Source: Streptantibioticus silvisoli
GTDB lineage: Bacteria; Actinomycetota; Actinomycetes; Streptomycetales; Streptomycetaceae
Assembly (NCBI RefSeq): GCF_027947535.2
Contig: NZ_JAAGKO020000033.1
Span: forward strand, 35,362-99,361
Direction: 5' to 3'
Length of the DNA: 64,000 nt
Part shown: one piece after another, positions 9,872 to 19,166 of the stretch
Position numbering within the stretch: position 1 is the stretch's first letter
Layout: each line of letters begins with the position of its first letter
Notes under the pieces: model-generated
What the model was told of the DNA's origin: nothing
The model's input: only the letters and a program-made list of their open reading frames with translations
The model's database searches: none
Made by a program: the position numbers and the translations under genes

Positions 9872-11131
9872 ATGACCGAGTGCCGAGAACCTCTCGCCGA
9901 TCCCCACCAGCTGTACACACCCGGACCCGAGGGCCCCGACGGGCCCCGGGAGATCGTGATCCTCGGGTCGACCGGCTCGATCGGCACCCAGGCCATCGAC
10001 GTCGTGCTGCGCAACCCGGACCGGTTCACGGTCGTGGCGCTCTCGGCGGCCGGCGGCCGTACCGCGCTGCTGGCCGAGCAGGCGCACCGGCTGGGCGTGC
10101 GGGCGGTCGGGGTGTCCGACCCGGCGGCGGTGCCCGCGCTGCGCGAGGCGCTGGCCGCCCGCTACGGCGCCGGCGCCACGCTGCCGGAGATCCTGGCCGG
10201 TCCGGACGCCTCCACCGAGCTGGCCCGCGCCGAGTGCCACAGTGTGCTCAACGGCATCACCGGCTCCATCGGCCTGGCGCCCACCCTGGCGGCGCTGGAG
10301 GCCGGCCGGGTGCTCATCCTGGCCAACAAGGAGTCGCTCATCGTCGGCGGCCCGCTGGTCAAGGCGGTCGCGCGGCCGGGGCAGATCGTGCCGGTGGACT
10401 CCGAGCACTCCGCCCTGTTCCAGGCGCTGGCCGGCGGCACCCGTGCCGAGGTGCGCCGGCTGGTCGTCACCGCCTCCGGCGGCCCGTTCCGCGGCCGGAC
10501 CCGCGACGAGCTGGCCGCGGTCACCGTCGAGGACGCGCTGGCCCACCCGACCTGGGACATGGGACCGGTGGTGACCATCAACTCGGCCACCTTGGTCAAC
10601 AAGGGCCTGGAGGTGATCGAGGCGCACCTGCTCTTCGACATCCCCTTCGACCGGATCGACGTGGTCGTCCACCCGCAGTCCTACATTCACTCCATGGTGG
10701 AGTTCACCGACGGCTCGACCCTGGCGCAGGTCAGCCCGCCGGACATGCGCATGCCGATCTCGCTGGGCCTGGGCTGGCCGCACCGGGTGGCGGACGCCGC
10801 GCCGGGCTGCGACTGGACCCGGGCGCACAGCTGGGAGTTCCTGCCGCTGGACACCGAGGCGTTCCCGTCGGTGGGCCTGGCCCGGCAGGTCGGTACCCTC
10901 GGCGGTACCGCCCCCGCGGTCTTCAACGCGGCCAACGAGGAGTGCGTCGAGGCGTTCCGCCACGGCCGCCTGCCGTTCACCGGCATCGTGGACACTGTGG
11001 CCGAGGTGGTCGCCGAACACGGCACCCCGGGAACTTCCGTGACCCTCGCGGACGTCCTCGGTGCGGAGGAATGGGCGCGATCCCGCGCCCGCGAACTGGC
11101 TCAGCAGGTGGCAGCGGAGGCCCGCGTATGA
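9872..11131 (+). CDS. dxr: 1-deoxy-D-xylulose 5-phosphate reductoisomerase
   Basis: Second enzyme of the MEP isoprenoid pathway, converting DXP to MEP with NADPH. The 419-residue protein shows the NADPH-binding ILGSTGSIG near residue 30, [10 protein letters not shown], metal/substrate-site [14 protein letters not shown], and [18 protein letters not shown], all canonical. Start ATG 9872 ([13 protein letters not shown]) was chosen because DXR homology begins about 25 residues later and the upstream open frame overlaps the preceding gene and hairpin. Its stop overlaps the next start as ATGA, so it is probably translationally coupled to the site-2 protease gene. Confidence 0.96.
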   Translation: MTECREPLADPHQLYTPGPEGPDGPREIVILGSTGSIGTQAIDVVLRNPDRFTVVALSAAGGRTALLAEQAHRLGVRAVGVSDPAAVPALREALAARYGAGATLPEILAGPDASTELARAECHSVLNGITGSIGLAPTLAALEAGRVLILANKESLIVGGPLVKAVARPGQIVPVDSEHSALFQALAGGTRAEVRRLVVTASGGPFRGRTRDELAAVTVEDALAHPTWDMGPVVTINSATLVNKGLEVIEAHLLFDIPFDRIDVVVHPQSYIHSMVEFTDGSTLAQVSPPDMRMPISLGLGWPHRVADAAPGCDWTRAHSWEFLPLDTEAFPSVGLARQVGTLGGTAPAVFNAANEECVEAFRHGRLPFTGIVDTVAEVVAEHGTPGTSVTLADVLGAEEWARSRARELAQQVAAEARV

Positions 11132-12438
11132 CGACCTTGATGACGGTGCTCGGGATCGCTGTCTTCGCCGTGGGACTGCTCATCTCGATCGCGTGGCACG
11201 AGCTGGGCCACCTGTCGACCGCCAAGCTGTTCGGCATCCGGGTGCCGCAGTACATGGTCGGCTTCGGCCCGACCGTCTTCTCGCGCAAGAAGGGCGACAC
11301 CGAGTACGGGGTCAAGGCGATCCCGATGGGCGGCTACATCCGGATGATCGGCATGTTCCCGCCCGGCGACGACGGCCGGATCACCGCCCGGGCCAGCTCG
11401 CCGTTCCGCAGCATGATCGAGGACGCCCGCTCGGCGGCGTTCGAGGAGCTCCAGCCCGGCGACGAGGAGCGGCTGTTCTACACGCGCAAGCCGTGGAAGC
11501 GCGTCATCGTGATGTTCGCCGGCCCCTTCATGAACCTCGTTCTCGCGGTGCTGCTCTTCCTCGGCGTCCTGATGGGCTTCGGGATAAGGGCACAGACCAC
11601 CACCGTCGGCAGCGTCTCGGACTGCGTCATCAGCCAGTCCGCGGCCAGCGCCGGCAAGACCGCCTGCGGCAAGGGCGACCCGGCCTCCCCGGCGAAGAAG
11701 GCGGGCCTGCGGGCCGGGGACCGGATCACCGGCTTCGACGGCCGCCCGGTCACCGACTGGGACACCCTGCAGAACGACATCCGCCGCACCACCGGTCCGG
11801 CCACCATCACCGTGGACCGGCGCGGCGGCGACGTCACCCTGAACGCCGACCTCATCAGGAACCAGGTCGCCAAGAGCGACGGCCACGGCGGCTACGTCGA
11901 CGGCCAGTACGTCTCGGCCGGCTTCCTCGGCTTCACCCCGGCCGCCGGCATCGTCAAGCAGGGCTTCGGCGACTCGGTCGGCCAGATGGGGTCCATGGTG
12001 CACGCCACCGTCGGCTCCCTGGTCAACCTGCCCGAGCGGATCCCGGCGCTGTGGCGGTCCGCCTTCGACGGCGCGCCCCGGCAGCCGGACAGCCCGATGG
12101 GCGTGGTCGGCGCGGCCCGGGTCGGCGGTGAGGTCTTCTCGCTGGACATCCCGCCGGAGCAGCGGATCGCCACCATGCTGATGCTGGTCGCCGGCTTCAA
12201 CCTGTCGCTGTTCCTGTTCAACATGCTGCCGCTGCTGCCGCTGGACGGCGGTCACATCGCCGGCGCGCTGTGGGAGGCGGTCAAGCGCAATCTCGCCCGG
12301 GTCTTCCGCCGGCCCGACCCGGGACCTTTCGACGTGGCCAAGATGATGCCGGTGGCTTATGTGGTGGCCGGTATCTTCTTGTCCTTCACCGTGCTGGTGC
12401 TCATCGCCGACGTGGTGAATCCGGTCAAAATCACCTGA
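11128..12438 (+). CDS. Site-2 (M50 / RseP-type) intramembrane zinc metalloprotease
   Basis: A 436-residue membrane protease that cleaves transmembrane segments, for example of anti-sigma factors. Zinc-binding HELGH lies in the first transmembrane segment (residues 22-26), a PDZ domain spans about residues 180-260 ([16 protein letters not shown]), and the second metal ligand is in [10 protein letters not shown] near residue 370, followed by a last membrane span. The start overlaps the dxr stop by 4 bases. Dxr-RseP-IspG adjacency is common in actinobacteria and places the protease in an operon with isoprenoid genes; its substrate is not evident here. Confidence 0.93.
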   Translation: MTTLMTVLGIAVFAVGLLISIAWHELGHLSTAKLFGIRVPQYMVGFGPTVFSRKKGDTEYGVKAIPMGGYIRMIGMFPPGDDGRITARASSPFRSMIEDARSAAFEELQPGDEERLFYTRKPWKRVIVMFAGPFMNLVLAVLLFLGVLMGFGIRAQTTTVGSVSDCVISQSAASAGKTACGKGDPASPAKKAGLRAGDRITGFDGRPVTDWDTLQNDIRRTTGPATITVDRRGGDVTLNADLIRNQVAKSDGHGGYVDGQYVSAGFLGFTPAAGIVKQGFGDSVGQMGSMVHATVGSLVNLPERIPALWRSAFDGAPRQPDSPMGVVGAARVGGEVFSLDIPPEQRIATMLMLVAGFNLSLFLFNMLPLLPLDGGHIAGALWEAVKRNLARVFRRPDPGPFDVAKMMPVAYVVAGIFLSFTVLVLIADVVNPVKIT

Positions 12439-12470
12439 ATACCCATGAAAAGCCGATGGCGGACGAATCC

Positions 12471-12494
12471 GGCCGGGCATCCGGGTGCCCGGCC
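12471..12494 (+). terminator. Hairpin after site-2 protease gene
   Basis: GGCCGGGCA pairs with TGCCCGGCC around a 6-base loop, 33 bases past the stop codon. There is no T tract, as is usual for GC-rich actinobacterial terminators. Confidence 0.45.
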
Positions 12495-12635
12495 GGTGCC
12501 GTTCCCCGTCGCGTGCGCCCGGTCCGCGCCGGGTGCCGTAATCTCGTCATCCGGAACGCGCCCGGCGCAATCCGTTGCCGCCGGCCCACGCTGCCGCCAG
12601 ACGACCTCGAACCAGACGTTGGGGATGCACCGCAC

Positions 12636-13790
12636 ATGACCGCCGTTTCGCTTGGTATTCCGTCCGTTCCGCTGAAGCTGGCCGAGCGCCGGCGGTCGCG
12701 TCAGATCCAGGTGGGGTCGGTGGCGGTGGGTGGGGACGCGCCGGTGTCGGTGCAGTCGATGACGACGACGGTGACGGCGGACATCGGTGCGACGTTGCAG
12801 CAGATCGCGGAGTTGACGGCGTCGGGTTGTCAGATCGTGCGGGTGGCGTGTCCGTCGCAGGATGACGCGGATGCGTTGGCGACGATTGCGCGGAAGTCGC
12901 AGATTCCGGTGATCGCGGATATTCATTTTCAGCCGAAGTACGTGTTCGCGGCGATTGACGCGGGGTGTGCGGCGGTGCGGGTGAATCCGGGGAACATCCG
13001 GCAGTTCGACGACAAGGTGAAGGAGATCGCGCGGGCGGCGTCGGCGGCGGGGACGCCGATCCGGATCGGGGTGAACGCGGGGTCGCTGGACAGGCGGTTG
13101 CTGGAGAAGTACGGGAAGGCGACTCCTGAGGCGTTGGTGGAGTCGGCGTTGTGGGAGTGCTCGTTGTTCGAGGAGCACGGGTTCCGGGACATCAAGATCT
13201 CGGTGAAGCACAACGATCCGGTGGTGATGGTGAATGCCTATCGGTTGCTGGCGCAGAGGTGTGATTACCCGTTGCATCTGGGGGTGACGGAGGCGGGTCC
13301 GGCGTTCCAGGGGACGATCAAGTCGGCGGTGGCGTTCGGTGCGCTGTTGGCGGAGGGGATCGGGGACACGATCCGGGTGTCGTTGTCGGCGCCTCCGGCG
13401 GAGGAGGTGAAGGTGGGCATTCAGATTCTGGAGTCGTTGAATCTGCGGCAGCGGCGGTTGGAGATCGTGTCGTGTCCGTCGTGCGGTCGGGCGCAGGTGG
13501 ATGTGTACAAGCTGGCGGATCAGGTCTCGGCGGGGCTGGATGGTCTGGAGGTTCCGTTGCGGGTGGCGGTGATGGGGTGTGTGGTCAACGGTCCGGGTGA
13601 GGCGCGTGAGGCGGATCTGGGGGTGGCCTCGGGCAACGGCAAGGGGCAGATCTTCGTCAAGGGCGAGGTGATCAAGACGGTGCCGGAGTCGAAGATCGTG
13701 GAGACCCTCATCGAGGAGGCCATGAAGATCGCCGAGCAGATGGAGGCCGACGGCGTCGCCTCCGGAGAGCCCGCGGTGTCCGTCTCCTGA
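12636..13790 (+). CDS. ispG: 4-hydroxy-3-methylbut-2-enyl diphosphate synthase (flavodoxin/ferredoxin)
   Basis: Penultimate step of the MEP pathway: reductive conversion of MEcPP to HMBPP by a [4Fe-4S] enzyme. The 384-residue protein has [10 protein letters not shown] near the N-terminus, GVTEAGP, and the cluster cysteines in [15 protein letters not shown] and [12 protein letters not shown]. Start ATG 12636 ([14 protein letters not shown]) has only a weak GGGG upstream. Synonymous codon choice is unlike its neighbours: from about 12700 to 13650 leucine is often TTG, serine TCG, valine GTG and proline CCG/CCT, with fewer C-ending codons than dxr or the flanking GNAT genes. The protein itself looks intact. 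Confidence 0.96.
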   Translation: MTAVSLGIPSVPLKLAERRRSRQIQVGSVAVGGDAPVSVQSMTTTVTADIGATLQQIAELTASGCQIVRVACPSQDDADALATIARKSQIPVIADIHFQPKYVFAAIDAGCAAVRVNPGNIRQFDDKVKEIARAASAAGTPIRIGVNAGSLDRRLLEKYGKATPEALVESALWECSLFEEHGFRDIKISVKHNDPVVMVNAYRLLAQRCDYPLHLGVTEAGPAFQGTIKSAVAFGALLAEGIGDTIRVSLSAPPAEEVKVGIQILESLNLRQRRLEIVSCPSCGRAQVDVYKLADQVSAGLDGLEVPLRVAVMGCVVNGPGEAREADLGVASGNGKGQIFVKGEVIKTVPESKIVETLIEEAMKIAEQMEADGVASGEPAVSVS

Positions 13791-14094
13791 CCCGCCCGCC
13801 CCGGTCCGGCCGCCCGCCCCGGGCCCGCCGGACCGGTCGGGACCCGGTCCCGCCGGACGGCCCTCGCCGGACCGCTTCCGCCGGACCGCTCCCGCCCCCG
13901 CGTGGCCGCCCGCGAACCACCAGGTGACCGCCCGCGGCCGGTGCGGAACGCCCCCGCGCGCCGCCCCCGTACACCCCGTGCGCCGTCCCCGCGGCGTCAC
14001 GCGCGGGGGCCGGGCGGGGCCGCCGCGAGGTAAAGTGCCGGGATCAACGGGATCAAGTAGCCCACCTGCGGGCCCGTACTGCGAGGCGCCCACC
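13791..14094. other. Intergenic region ispG-GNAT
   Basis: GC-rich spacer with several GCCGGACCG copies (about 13825-13890) and a TAAAGT -10-like hexamer near 14032 upstream of the acetyltransferase. No gene is seen. Confidence 0.5.
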
Positions 14095-14940
14095 GTGCTG
14101 ACGACGTCCACCACCAGGGTTCTGGAACCCGCCGACCTCGACGCCGCGCTGGCCGTCCTGGACCGCGACCCGGTCGCCAACGCCTTCGTCGCCGCCCGGG
14201 TACGCGTCGCCGGACTCGACCCCTGGCGGCTCGGCGGCGAGATGTGGGGCTGGTACGCCGGCGGACGCCTGGAATCCCTGTGCTACGCCGGCGCCAACCT
14301 GGTCCTGATCTGCGCCGGCCCCGCCGCCGTCCGCGCCTTCGCCGAACGTGCCCGCCGGGCCGGCCGCCGCTGCTCGTCCATCGTGGGCCCGGCCGACGCC
14401 ACCGCCCTGCTGTGGTCGCTGCTCGAACCCGGCTGGGGCCCCGCCCGCGAGGTCCGCCGCAACCAGCCGCTGATGGTCACCCGCACCCTGCCGGAACACA
14501 TCGCCCCCGACCCCCGGGTGCGCCGGGTGCGCCGCGAGGAGATGGACGTCGTCATGCCCGCGTGCGTGGCGATGTTCACCGAGGAGGTCGGCATCTCCCC
14601 GCTGGCCGGCGACGGCGGACTGCTCTACCAGGCCCGCGTCGCCGAACTCGTCACCACCGGACGCGCGTTCGCCCGCATCGACGACGGCCGCGTCGTCTTC
14701 AAGGCCGAGATCGGCGCCGTCACCCAGCACGCCTGCCAGATCCAGGGCGTCTGGGTCGCCCCCGAACACCGCGGCCGCGGCCTGTCCGAGACCGGGATGG
14801 CCGCCGTCCTGCACTACGCGCTGCGCGACGCCGCCCCCATCGCCAGCCTCTACGTCAACGACTTCAACACCGCCGCCCGCGCCGCCTACCGCCGGGTCGG
14901 CTTCACCGAGACCGGCTCGTTCATGAGCGTGCTGTTCTGA
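14095..14940 (+). CDS. GNAT family N-acetyltransferase with DUF4081-type N-terminal domain
   Basis: A 281-residue protein. The first about 130 residues resemble the DUF4081 domain found fused to actinobacterial GNATs (DPVANAFVAARVRVAGLDPW). The C-terminal half is a GNAT fold with the acetyl-CoA pyrophosphate loop in VWVAPEHRGRGLSETGMAAV and FNTAARAAYRRVGF. The chosen start is GTG 14095 (MLTTSTTRVLEP), preceded by GCGAGG; frames upstream of it are open only by GC bias. The acceptor substrate is unknown. It lies downstream of ispG with a 300-base gap, so co-transcription is uncertain. Confidence 0.88.
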   Translation: MLTTSTTRVLEPADLDAALAVLDRDPVANAFVAARVRVAGLDPWRLGGEMWGWYAGGRLESLCYAGANLVLICAGPAAVRAFAERARRAGRRCSSIVGPADATALLWSLLEPGWGPAREVRRNQPLMVTRTLPEHIAPDPRVRRVRREEMDVVMPACVAMFTEEVGISPLAGDGGLLYQARVAELVTTGRAFARIDDGRVVFKAEIGAVTQHACQIQGVWVAPEHRGRGLSETGMAAVLHYALRDAAPIASLYVNDFNTAARAAYRRVGFTETGSFMSVLF

Positions 14941-15007
14941 CCCGGGCCGGCACCGGTCCCCTCGATCGGGCCCCGCGCGCCCCGGGCGGTCGGCTAGGGT
15001 CCGGATC

Positions 15008-15571
15008 ATGGATGACGCAACGGTCGGACCGGTCGACCTCGCGGCCCGGGTCGACGAGGCACTCGCGGTCCAGGCCCTGGCCTTCGGGCTCACCGACGAC
15101 GAGATCGCGGTCCGCGAACAGATCGTGCGGCGCCACCTCCAGCAGCCCGGCGTCCGCTCCCTGGGCGCCACCTCCCCCAGCGGCCGGCTCGTCGGCTTCG
15201 TCTACGGCATGCCCAACGACCGCGGCCACTGGTGGTCCACCATCGTCGAGCCCTACCTGCGCCGCGAGGGCGGTGACCGCTGGCTCGACGACTCCTTCGT
15301 GGTCGTCGAACTCCACGTCCTGCCCGCCTACCAGGGCCGCGGCGTCGGCGGCCGGCTGATCACCGGGCTCACCGACCCGGTCCCGCAGCCGCGCACCATC
15401 CTGTCCGCGCTCGACCTCGACAGCCCGGCCCGTCGCTTCTACCGCGGCCTGGGCTACGCCGACCTCGCCCACCCGGTGCACTTCCCGAGCGCCCCGATCC
15501 CGTACACCGTCATGGGCGCCGACCTGCCGCTGCGCCGCCCGGCCCGGACCACCGCGGACGACCCGGCCTGA
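15008..15571 (+). CDS. GNAT family N-acetyltransferase
   Basis: A 187-residue single-domain GNAT. The acetyl-CoA loop is HVLPAYQGRGVGGRLITGL and the C-terminal DLDSPARRFYRGLGYADL matches GNAT motif B. The start ATG 15008 begins MDDATVGPVDLAARV. The gene follows the previous acetyltransferase by 67 bases on the same strand. The acceptor is not predictable. The last about 12 residues (RPARTTADDPA) are probably an unstructured tail. Confidence 0.85.
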   Translation: MDDATVGPVDLAARVDEALAVQALAFGLTDDEIAVREQIVRRHLQQPGVRSLGATSPSGRLVGFVYGMPNDRGHWWSTIVEPYLRREGGDRWLDDSFVVVELHVLPAYQGRGVGGRLITGLTDPVPQPRTILSALDLDSPARRFYRGLGYADLAHPVHFPSAPIPYTVMGADLPLRRPARTTADDPA

Positions 15572-16011
15572 CCGCCGGGAGCGGGTTGGCGCGTGCCGCG
15601 TGCCGGACGCCGGTGGTCGACGCCTGCGCAGGCCGGCGCGGAACGCCCGGCAGGCGGATCCCGTAGCGGCGCACGGCCCGGCCGCCGAACCGGCGACGGC
15701 GTCGGCGCTCCCGCGGTCCGGCGCGGCGGTGAGCGCGGCGGAATCACCCCCGAGAAGTCCCTCGCCCACCCCGCGGCAGCCGCCCGGAACCGGCCCCGCG
15801 ACGGGCACCGGGGGGCCGCAGGGCGCGGCCTGGACGCCGTGCGCGCTTCCACGGCCGACGAGTCACCCCCGTGCCGCAGGAGGGCGCTCACCGGCCTACG
15901 GGTGACTCCCGTGCCGCAGAGGGACGTTCGCCGGCGCCTACGGGTAACTCCCCTGCCGCAGATGGCCCTTGACCGGCGCCTACGAATAACTCCCGTGCCG
16001 CATAAGGGTGT
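15572..16011. other. Convergent intergenic region with 42-bp repeats
   Basis: No gene is visible between the GNAT (+) and the APH-fold gene (-). The left 250 bases show nothing beyond GC-rich sequence; the right end holds the 42-bp repeat listed next. Confidence 0.6.
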
Positions 16012-16018
16012 TCACAGC
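15853..16018. repeat. 42-bp tandem repeat, four copies
   Basis: Units begin CCTACGGGTRACTCCC at 15895, 15937 and 15979 with an exact 42-bp period. A diverged first copy (GAGTCACCCCCGTGCCGCA) lies 40 bp to the left. Each unit carries SYGCCGCA followed by a GGG-rich stretch. The last copy reaches into the final codons of the convergent APH-fold gene. Confidence 0.85.
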
Positions 16019-16941
16019 CAGCCGGCGAACTCCAGCAGCAGTTCGCCGTCGGCCCGGGCGCCCGCCGCCAGTGCCCGGGCGCCGGCCTCCACCGCGCGGA
16101 AGACCGTCCAGCCGCGCAGCCGGTCCCGGTCGACGTCGAGCGCGTCGGCCAGCTTCGACAGGCGGCGGGCCGCCACGGCCGGTGCCGCCGAGCCGGCCGC
16201 CAGCGTCAGCAGCCGCTCGCGGGCCAGCCAGGCCAGGTCGTAGGCCGGGTCGCCGACCAGCGGGTCCGGGCCCACCGCCAGCCACGGCGCGCGTTCCGCG
16301 GCCAGCACCGCGCCGTGCCGGAACTCCCCGTGCAGCAGCACCGGCGCCGGGTACGGCACGGCGGTCAGCCGGTCCCGTTCCGCCAGCGCCTCGTCGATCA
16401 GCGGGGCCAGGTCCGCCGCCCACGGCAGGGTCCCGGCCTCCCGCAACGCCGCCGCCCGCCGCTCGGTGCGGTCGGCGACGGTGGTGAACGGATGGCCGTC
16501 GGCCGGCGGTACCCACAGCCGGCGCAGCACGCCCACCGCCTCCAGCGTGGCCTTGGCGTCCGGCAGCGACCGCAGGGTGATCGCGGCGTGCAGCCGTTCC
16601 AGCAGCAGCACACCGCGGTCGGGGTCGGCGCGCAGCAGCCGCACCGCGCAGTGGCCGTCCCAGTGCGCCAGCGCGGCGTGCTCCTGGCCGCCGTCCGCCA
16701 CCGGCAGGGCCGCCTTCAGCACCGCGGGGCCCCCGTCGGCCGTGGTGACCAGCACGACCAGGCTCGCGCCGCCGCCCGGCCGCACCACCCGCACCGGCGT
16801 CAGCTCCCAGCGTTGCAGGAACTCCCCGACCAGGTCCGGCAACCCGGCCAGCCACCGCCGGCCGTCCTCACCCGCCCGGGTGGCGGCGGCCCGGGACAGC
16901 CGCTCCGGGGGCTCGACGGGAACACCGGGTGCCGAGGTCAT
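16012..16941 (-). CDS. Aminoglycoside phosphotransferase-fold protein, probable pseudokinase
   Basis: A 309-residue protein resembling the streptomycin 6-kinase (APH_6) family: PAVLKAALP gives the ATP-binding lysine, GVLLLERL the hinge, and VGDPAYDLAWL the C-lobe signature. The catalytic loop, normally HGDxxxxN, reads HGEFRHGA (H204, E206, A211), so both the catalytic Asp and the metal-binding Asn are replaced. The next metal site, normally IDPxxxVGDP, reads VGPDPLVGDP, displacing the Asp. Phosphotransfer is therefore doubtful, and it may be a pseudokinase. Start ATG 16941 (MTSAPGVPVEPP) was taken as the first ATG of the frame. It is followed on the same strand, upstream, by the ferritin-like gene. 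Confidence 0.8.
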   Translation of the reverse strand: MTSAPGVPVEPPERLSRAAATRAGEDGRRWLAGLPDLVGEFLQRWELTPVRVVRPGGGASLVVLVTTADGGPAVLKAALPVADGGQEHAALAHWDGHCAVRLLRADPDRGVLLLERLHAAITLRSLPDAKATLEAVGVLRRLWVPPADGHPFTTVADRTERRAAALREAGTLPWAADLAPLIDEALAERDRLTAVPYPAPVLLHGEFRHGAVLAAERAPWLAVGPDPLVGDPAYDLAWLARERLLTLAAGSAAPAVAARRLSKLADALDVDRDRLRGWTVFRAVEAGARALAAGARADGELLLEFAGWL

Positions 16942-17010
16942 GGGTGGGTCGGTCCCTCCGGGGGCTGCGGCCCGTACGCGGACCGTGGTTGACGGACGTT
17001 CACAGGACGT

Positions 17011-17481
17011 TCAGAGACTGTCGGCGGCCGGTGAGGCGGCGTCGGAGGCCACACCGTCGCGCTCGGGCATGCCGGGGAAGGCCGGGCCGCTGCCGCGCCA
17101 GCGCACCGCGCGCACCGCCGCGTCCCGCAGGCAGGCCGCCGCCTCACCGCGCAGCGGGCCGTCGCAGGCCGCGACCAGGTCGGCGTAGGCGTCGGCGACG
17201 CGGTCCTCCAGCTCCGCCGCCAGCCGGACCGCGGCCGCCGCGTCCGGTACCGGGAACGGCAGCGCGTATCCGGCGTCCGCGGCCACCGGGTCGACGCCCA
17301 GTGTCCGCACCGCCCGGCGCATCGCGTCCCGGGCGGACCGGTGCGCGGTGTAGGCGGCCGTCGCGTCCGCCCGGTCACCGGTGCCGACCCGGGCGCCGAC
17401 CACGCCGTACCCGTAGACGGCCGCGTACTCGGCGGCCAGTGCGGCCTGCGCGGCCGCCACCTCGGTCCGCGGAGCGGTCAC
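17011..17481 (-). CDS. Ferritin-like (DUF4439) protein
   Basis: A 156-residue Ala-rich helical protein. Its N-terminal AALAAEYAAVYGYGVVGAR and later LAAELEDRVADAYADL match the helix pattern of the ferritin-like DUF4439 domain, including glutamates suited to metal binding. GTG 17481 is preceded by GGAGG. The start overlaps the stop of the upstream lipoprotein gene by 4 bases (GTGA), so the two are translationally coupled. Its function in Streptomyces is not established; the pairing with a lipoprotein suggests the two act together. Confidence 0.8.
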   Translation of the reverse strand: MTAPRTEVAAAQAALAAEYAAVYGYGVVGARVGTGDRADATAAYTAHRSARDAMRRAVRTLGVDPVAADAGYALPFPVPDAAAAVRLAAELEDRVADAYADLVAACDGPLRGEAAACLRDAAVRAVRWRGSGPAFPGMPERDGVASDAASPAADSL

Positions 17482-18062
17482 CTGGCACCTCCGGTCAGCA
17501 GGGCGACGTGGGCCGCGCCGCAGGCGGCGACCGACGCCAGCAGCCGGGCCAGGTCGGGCGAGGCGGCGGCGACCGCGGCGGACCGGGCGGCGGCGGTGAC
17601 GCGTTCGGCGCCGGCCAGCGCCGACAGGGCCTCGGAGGTCCCGGACGGCACCGGCGGCACCGCCGGCGCGCCGGACGCGGACGGGGCGGGGGAGCCGGAC
17701 GCGGCGGCGGACGCCGAGGCGGGCGCGGTGGCCGGCGGCCGGGCGGACGGGCTCGCGGCGCCGGCGCCGAACGCGGCGGCGTGCGCGGCGACCTGCGCCC
17801 GCAGCGGGGCCAGCCGGCCGGCCAGCGCCGGGTGCGCGGCCAGCGTGGCGTCGTAGCGGGCCAGCAGCAGCGCGCTGTCCGACGCCGCCTGCCGGCGCAG
17901 TCCGGTGTCCCGGGAGGCGGCCCGCCGTGCGGCCGGCCGGCTCGCGGTGCAGCCGGCGAGCACCGCCGCGAGCGCCCCGCCGGCGCCCGCGGCCCAGCCC
18001 AGCACGGCCCGGCGCGGCGGCCCGGCGCGGCGCACGGCCGACGCGGAGATCCTGAACGGCAC
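17478..18062 (-). CDS. Putative lipoprotein paired with the ferritin-like protein
   Basis: A 194-residue protein from GTG 18062 (RBS AGAGGA, 5-base spacing). The N-terminus has arginines (PPRRAVLGWAAG), a hydrophobic stretch and the lipobox LAGC at about residues 34-37, predicting an outer-leaflet lipoprotein, possibly exported by Tat because of the RR pair. The mature part is an Ala-rich helical region interrupted by a Ser/Pro/Ala linker, and may itself be ferritin-like. It overlaps the DUF4439 gene by 4 bases. No homologue with known function is recognised. Confidence 0.75.
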   Translation of the reverse strand: MPFRISASAVRRAGPPRRAVLGWAAGAGGALAAVLAGCTASRPAARRAASRDTGLRRQAASDSALLLARYDATLAAHPALAGRLAPLRAQVAAHAAAFGAGAASPSARPPATAPASASAAASGSPAPSASGAPAVPPVPSGTSEALSALAGAERVTAAARSAAVAAASPDLARLLASVAACGAAHVALLTGGAR

Positions 18063-18287
18063 GTTCCTCTTTTCTGAGGGAGGGGTCCGACACTGGCAGG
18101 TGTGAGGCTGACAGGTCCGACAGTCGGGAGGTCGGAAGATCCGGGGTCCTGCGGAGGGGCGTGCGGGAAGTCGTACCGGGGGTCGTACCGGCGGGTCGTG
18201 CGACGTGCGTTTCCGGGGCCCGGGCCGCGGTGGTCCGGCGTCGTGTTCCGGAGGTTGCCGCGCTCCGCCGGGGCAGCCGCAGGACGG

Positions 18288-18353
18288 CACCCGGACGGTA
18301 CGCGGACCGCACCCGGACGACGCCCCGACGCCACCCGGACGGCGCCCGGACGA
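18288..18353. repeat. 22-bp direct repeat, three copies
   Basis: CACCCGGACG recurs at exactly 22-bp spacing (18288, 18310, 18332), with the intervening bases only partly conserved (GCGGACC / CCCCGAC / CCCGGAC). Confidence 0.7.
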
Positions 18354-18465
18354 TCACGACGACGCACCGGCGGCGGGGCGGCGGTGCCGCCACAGCCGGC
18401 CGGCTCAGCAGCCTACCTGCGGTGATCGCCGCGCGGGCCACGGCCACCCGCGCGTCCGTGCCGAA

Positions 18466-18495
18466 TCGTCAGCCGGGTACCGGAACCGATAGGCT
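18466..18495 (+). promoter_or_regulatory. Candidate rimP-nusA operon promoter
   Basis: TCGTCA (18466-18471), an 18-base spacer and TAGGCT (18490-18495), about 55 bases before the rimP ATG. The same TAGGCT hexamer appears in the candidate dapA promoter. Confidence 0.35.
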
Positions 18496-18549
18496 CGGGA
18501 GCCGACACGACGTACCCACAACAGCACACGCGGCCGAGGAGTCACCCGG

Positions 18550-19164
18550 ATGAGCACCACCCCAAGCGACAGGCTGCGAGCGTTGTTGGAGCCGCCGGCC
18601 ACCGCGTCGGGACTGGATCTGGAAGAGGTCGAGGTGACCCCCGCGGGCAAGCGCCGCGTGCTGCGTGTCGTCGTCGACTCCGACAGCGGGGTCTCGCTGG
18701 ACGCGGTGGCCGCCTTCAGCCGCCGGATCTCCGAGACGCTGGACGAGTCCGACGCCATGGGCGGCGCGCCGTACACCCTGGAGGTCACCTCCCCGGGCAC
18801 CGACCGTCCGCTCACCGGGCCCCGGCAGTTCCGCCGCAACATCGGCCGCCTGATCGCGTTCACGCTGGTCGGCGGCGGTGAGCTGACGGCGCGTCTGCTC
18901 TCGCTCGACGAGGACGGGATGGACCTGGAGGTCCCCGGGGTGAAGGGCCGCAAGCCCACCGCCCGCCGGCTGGAGCTCGCCGAGGTCGCCAAGGCACGGG
19001 TCGAGGTCGAGTTCAACCGCAAGGCCACCGACGCCGAGCTCGCCCAGGGTGAGCAGGACGACGACGCGGACGACGAAGACGAGTACGACGAAGAGCACGA
19101 AGACGAGCACGACGACGCGGACCTGCCTTCCGCCGAGATCGACGAGAGCACCGAGGAGGCGTAG
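18550..19164 (+). CDS. rimP: Ribosome maturation factor RimP
   Basis: Assists 30S subunit maturation. The 204-residue protein has the RimP N-domain ([32 protein letters not shown]) and SH3-like C-domain. An actinobacterial acidic tail follows (about residues 160-204, runs of Asp/Glu such as [14 protein letters not shown]). The tail makes it about 45 residues longer than E. coli RimP. ATG 18550 follows CGAGGAG. It is first in the rimP-nusA-ylxR-infB order, and nusA starts 2 bases after its stop. Confidence 0.96.
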   Translation: MSTTPSDRLRALLEPPATASGLDLEEVEVTPAGKRRVLRVVVDSDSGVSLDAVAAFSRRISETLDESDAMGGAPYTLEVTSPGTDRPLTGPRQFRRNIGRLIAFTLVGGGELTARLLSLDEDGMDLEVPGVKGRKPTARRLELAEVAKARVEVEFNRKATDAELAQGEQDDDADDEDEYDEEHEDEHDDADLPSAEIDESTEEA

Positions 19165-19166
19165 CC

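Larger units (their letters stand above)
18063..18549. other. Divergent intergenic region lipoprotein / rimP
   Basis: This 487-base GC-rich spacer has no credible gene. It contains a 22-bp direct repeat: CACCCGGACG at 18288, 18310 and 18332, an exact period. It also contains a candidate rimP promoter near 18466-18495. Confidence 0.6.

Noticed and set aside
13924..14094. N-terminal extension of the GNAT gene
   Set aside because: The extension covers GC-rich intergenic repeats and a likely promoter; family homology begins at GTG 14095.
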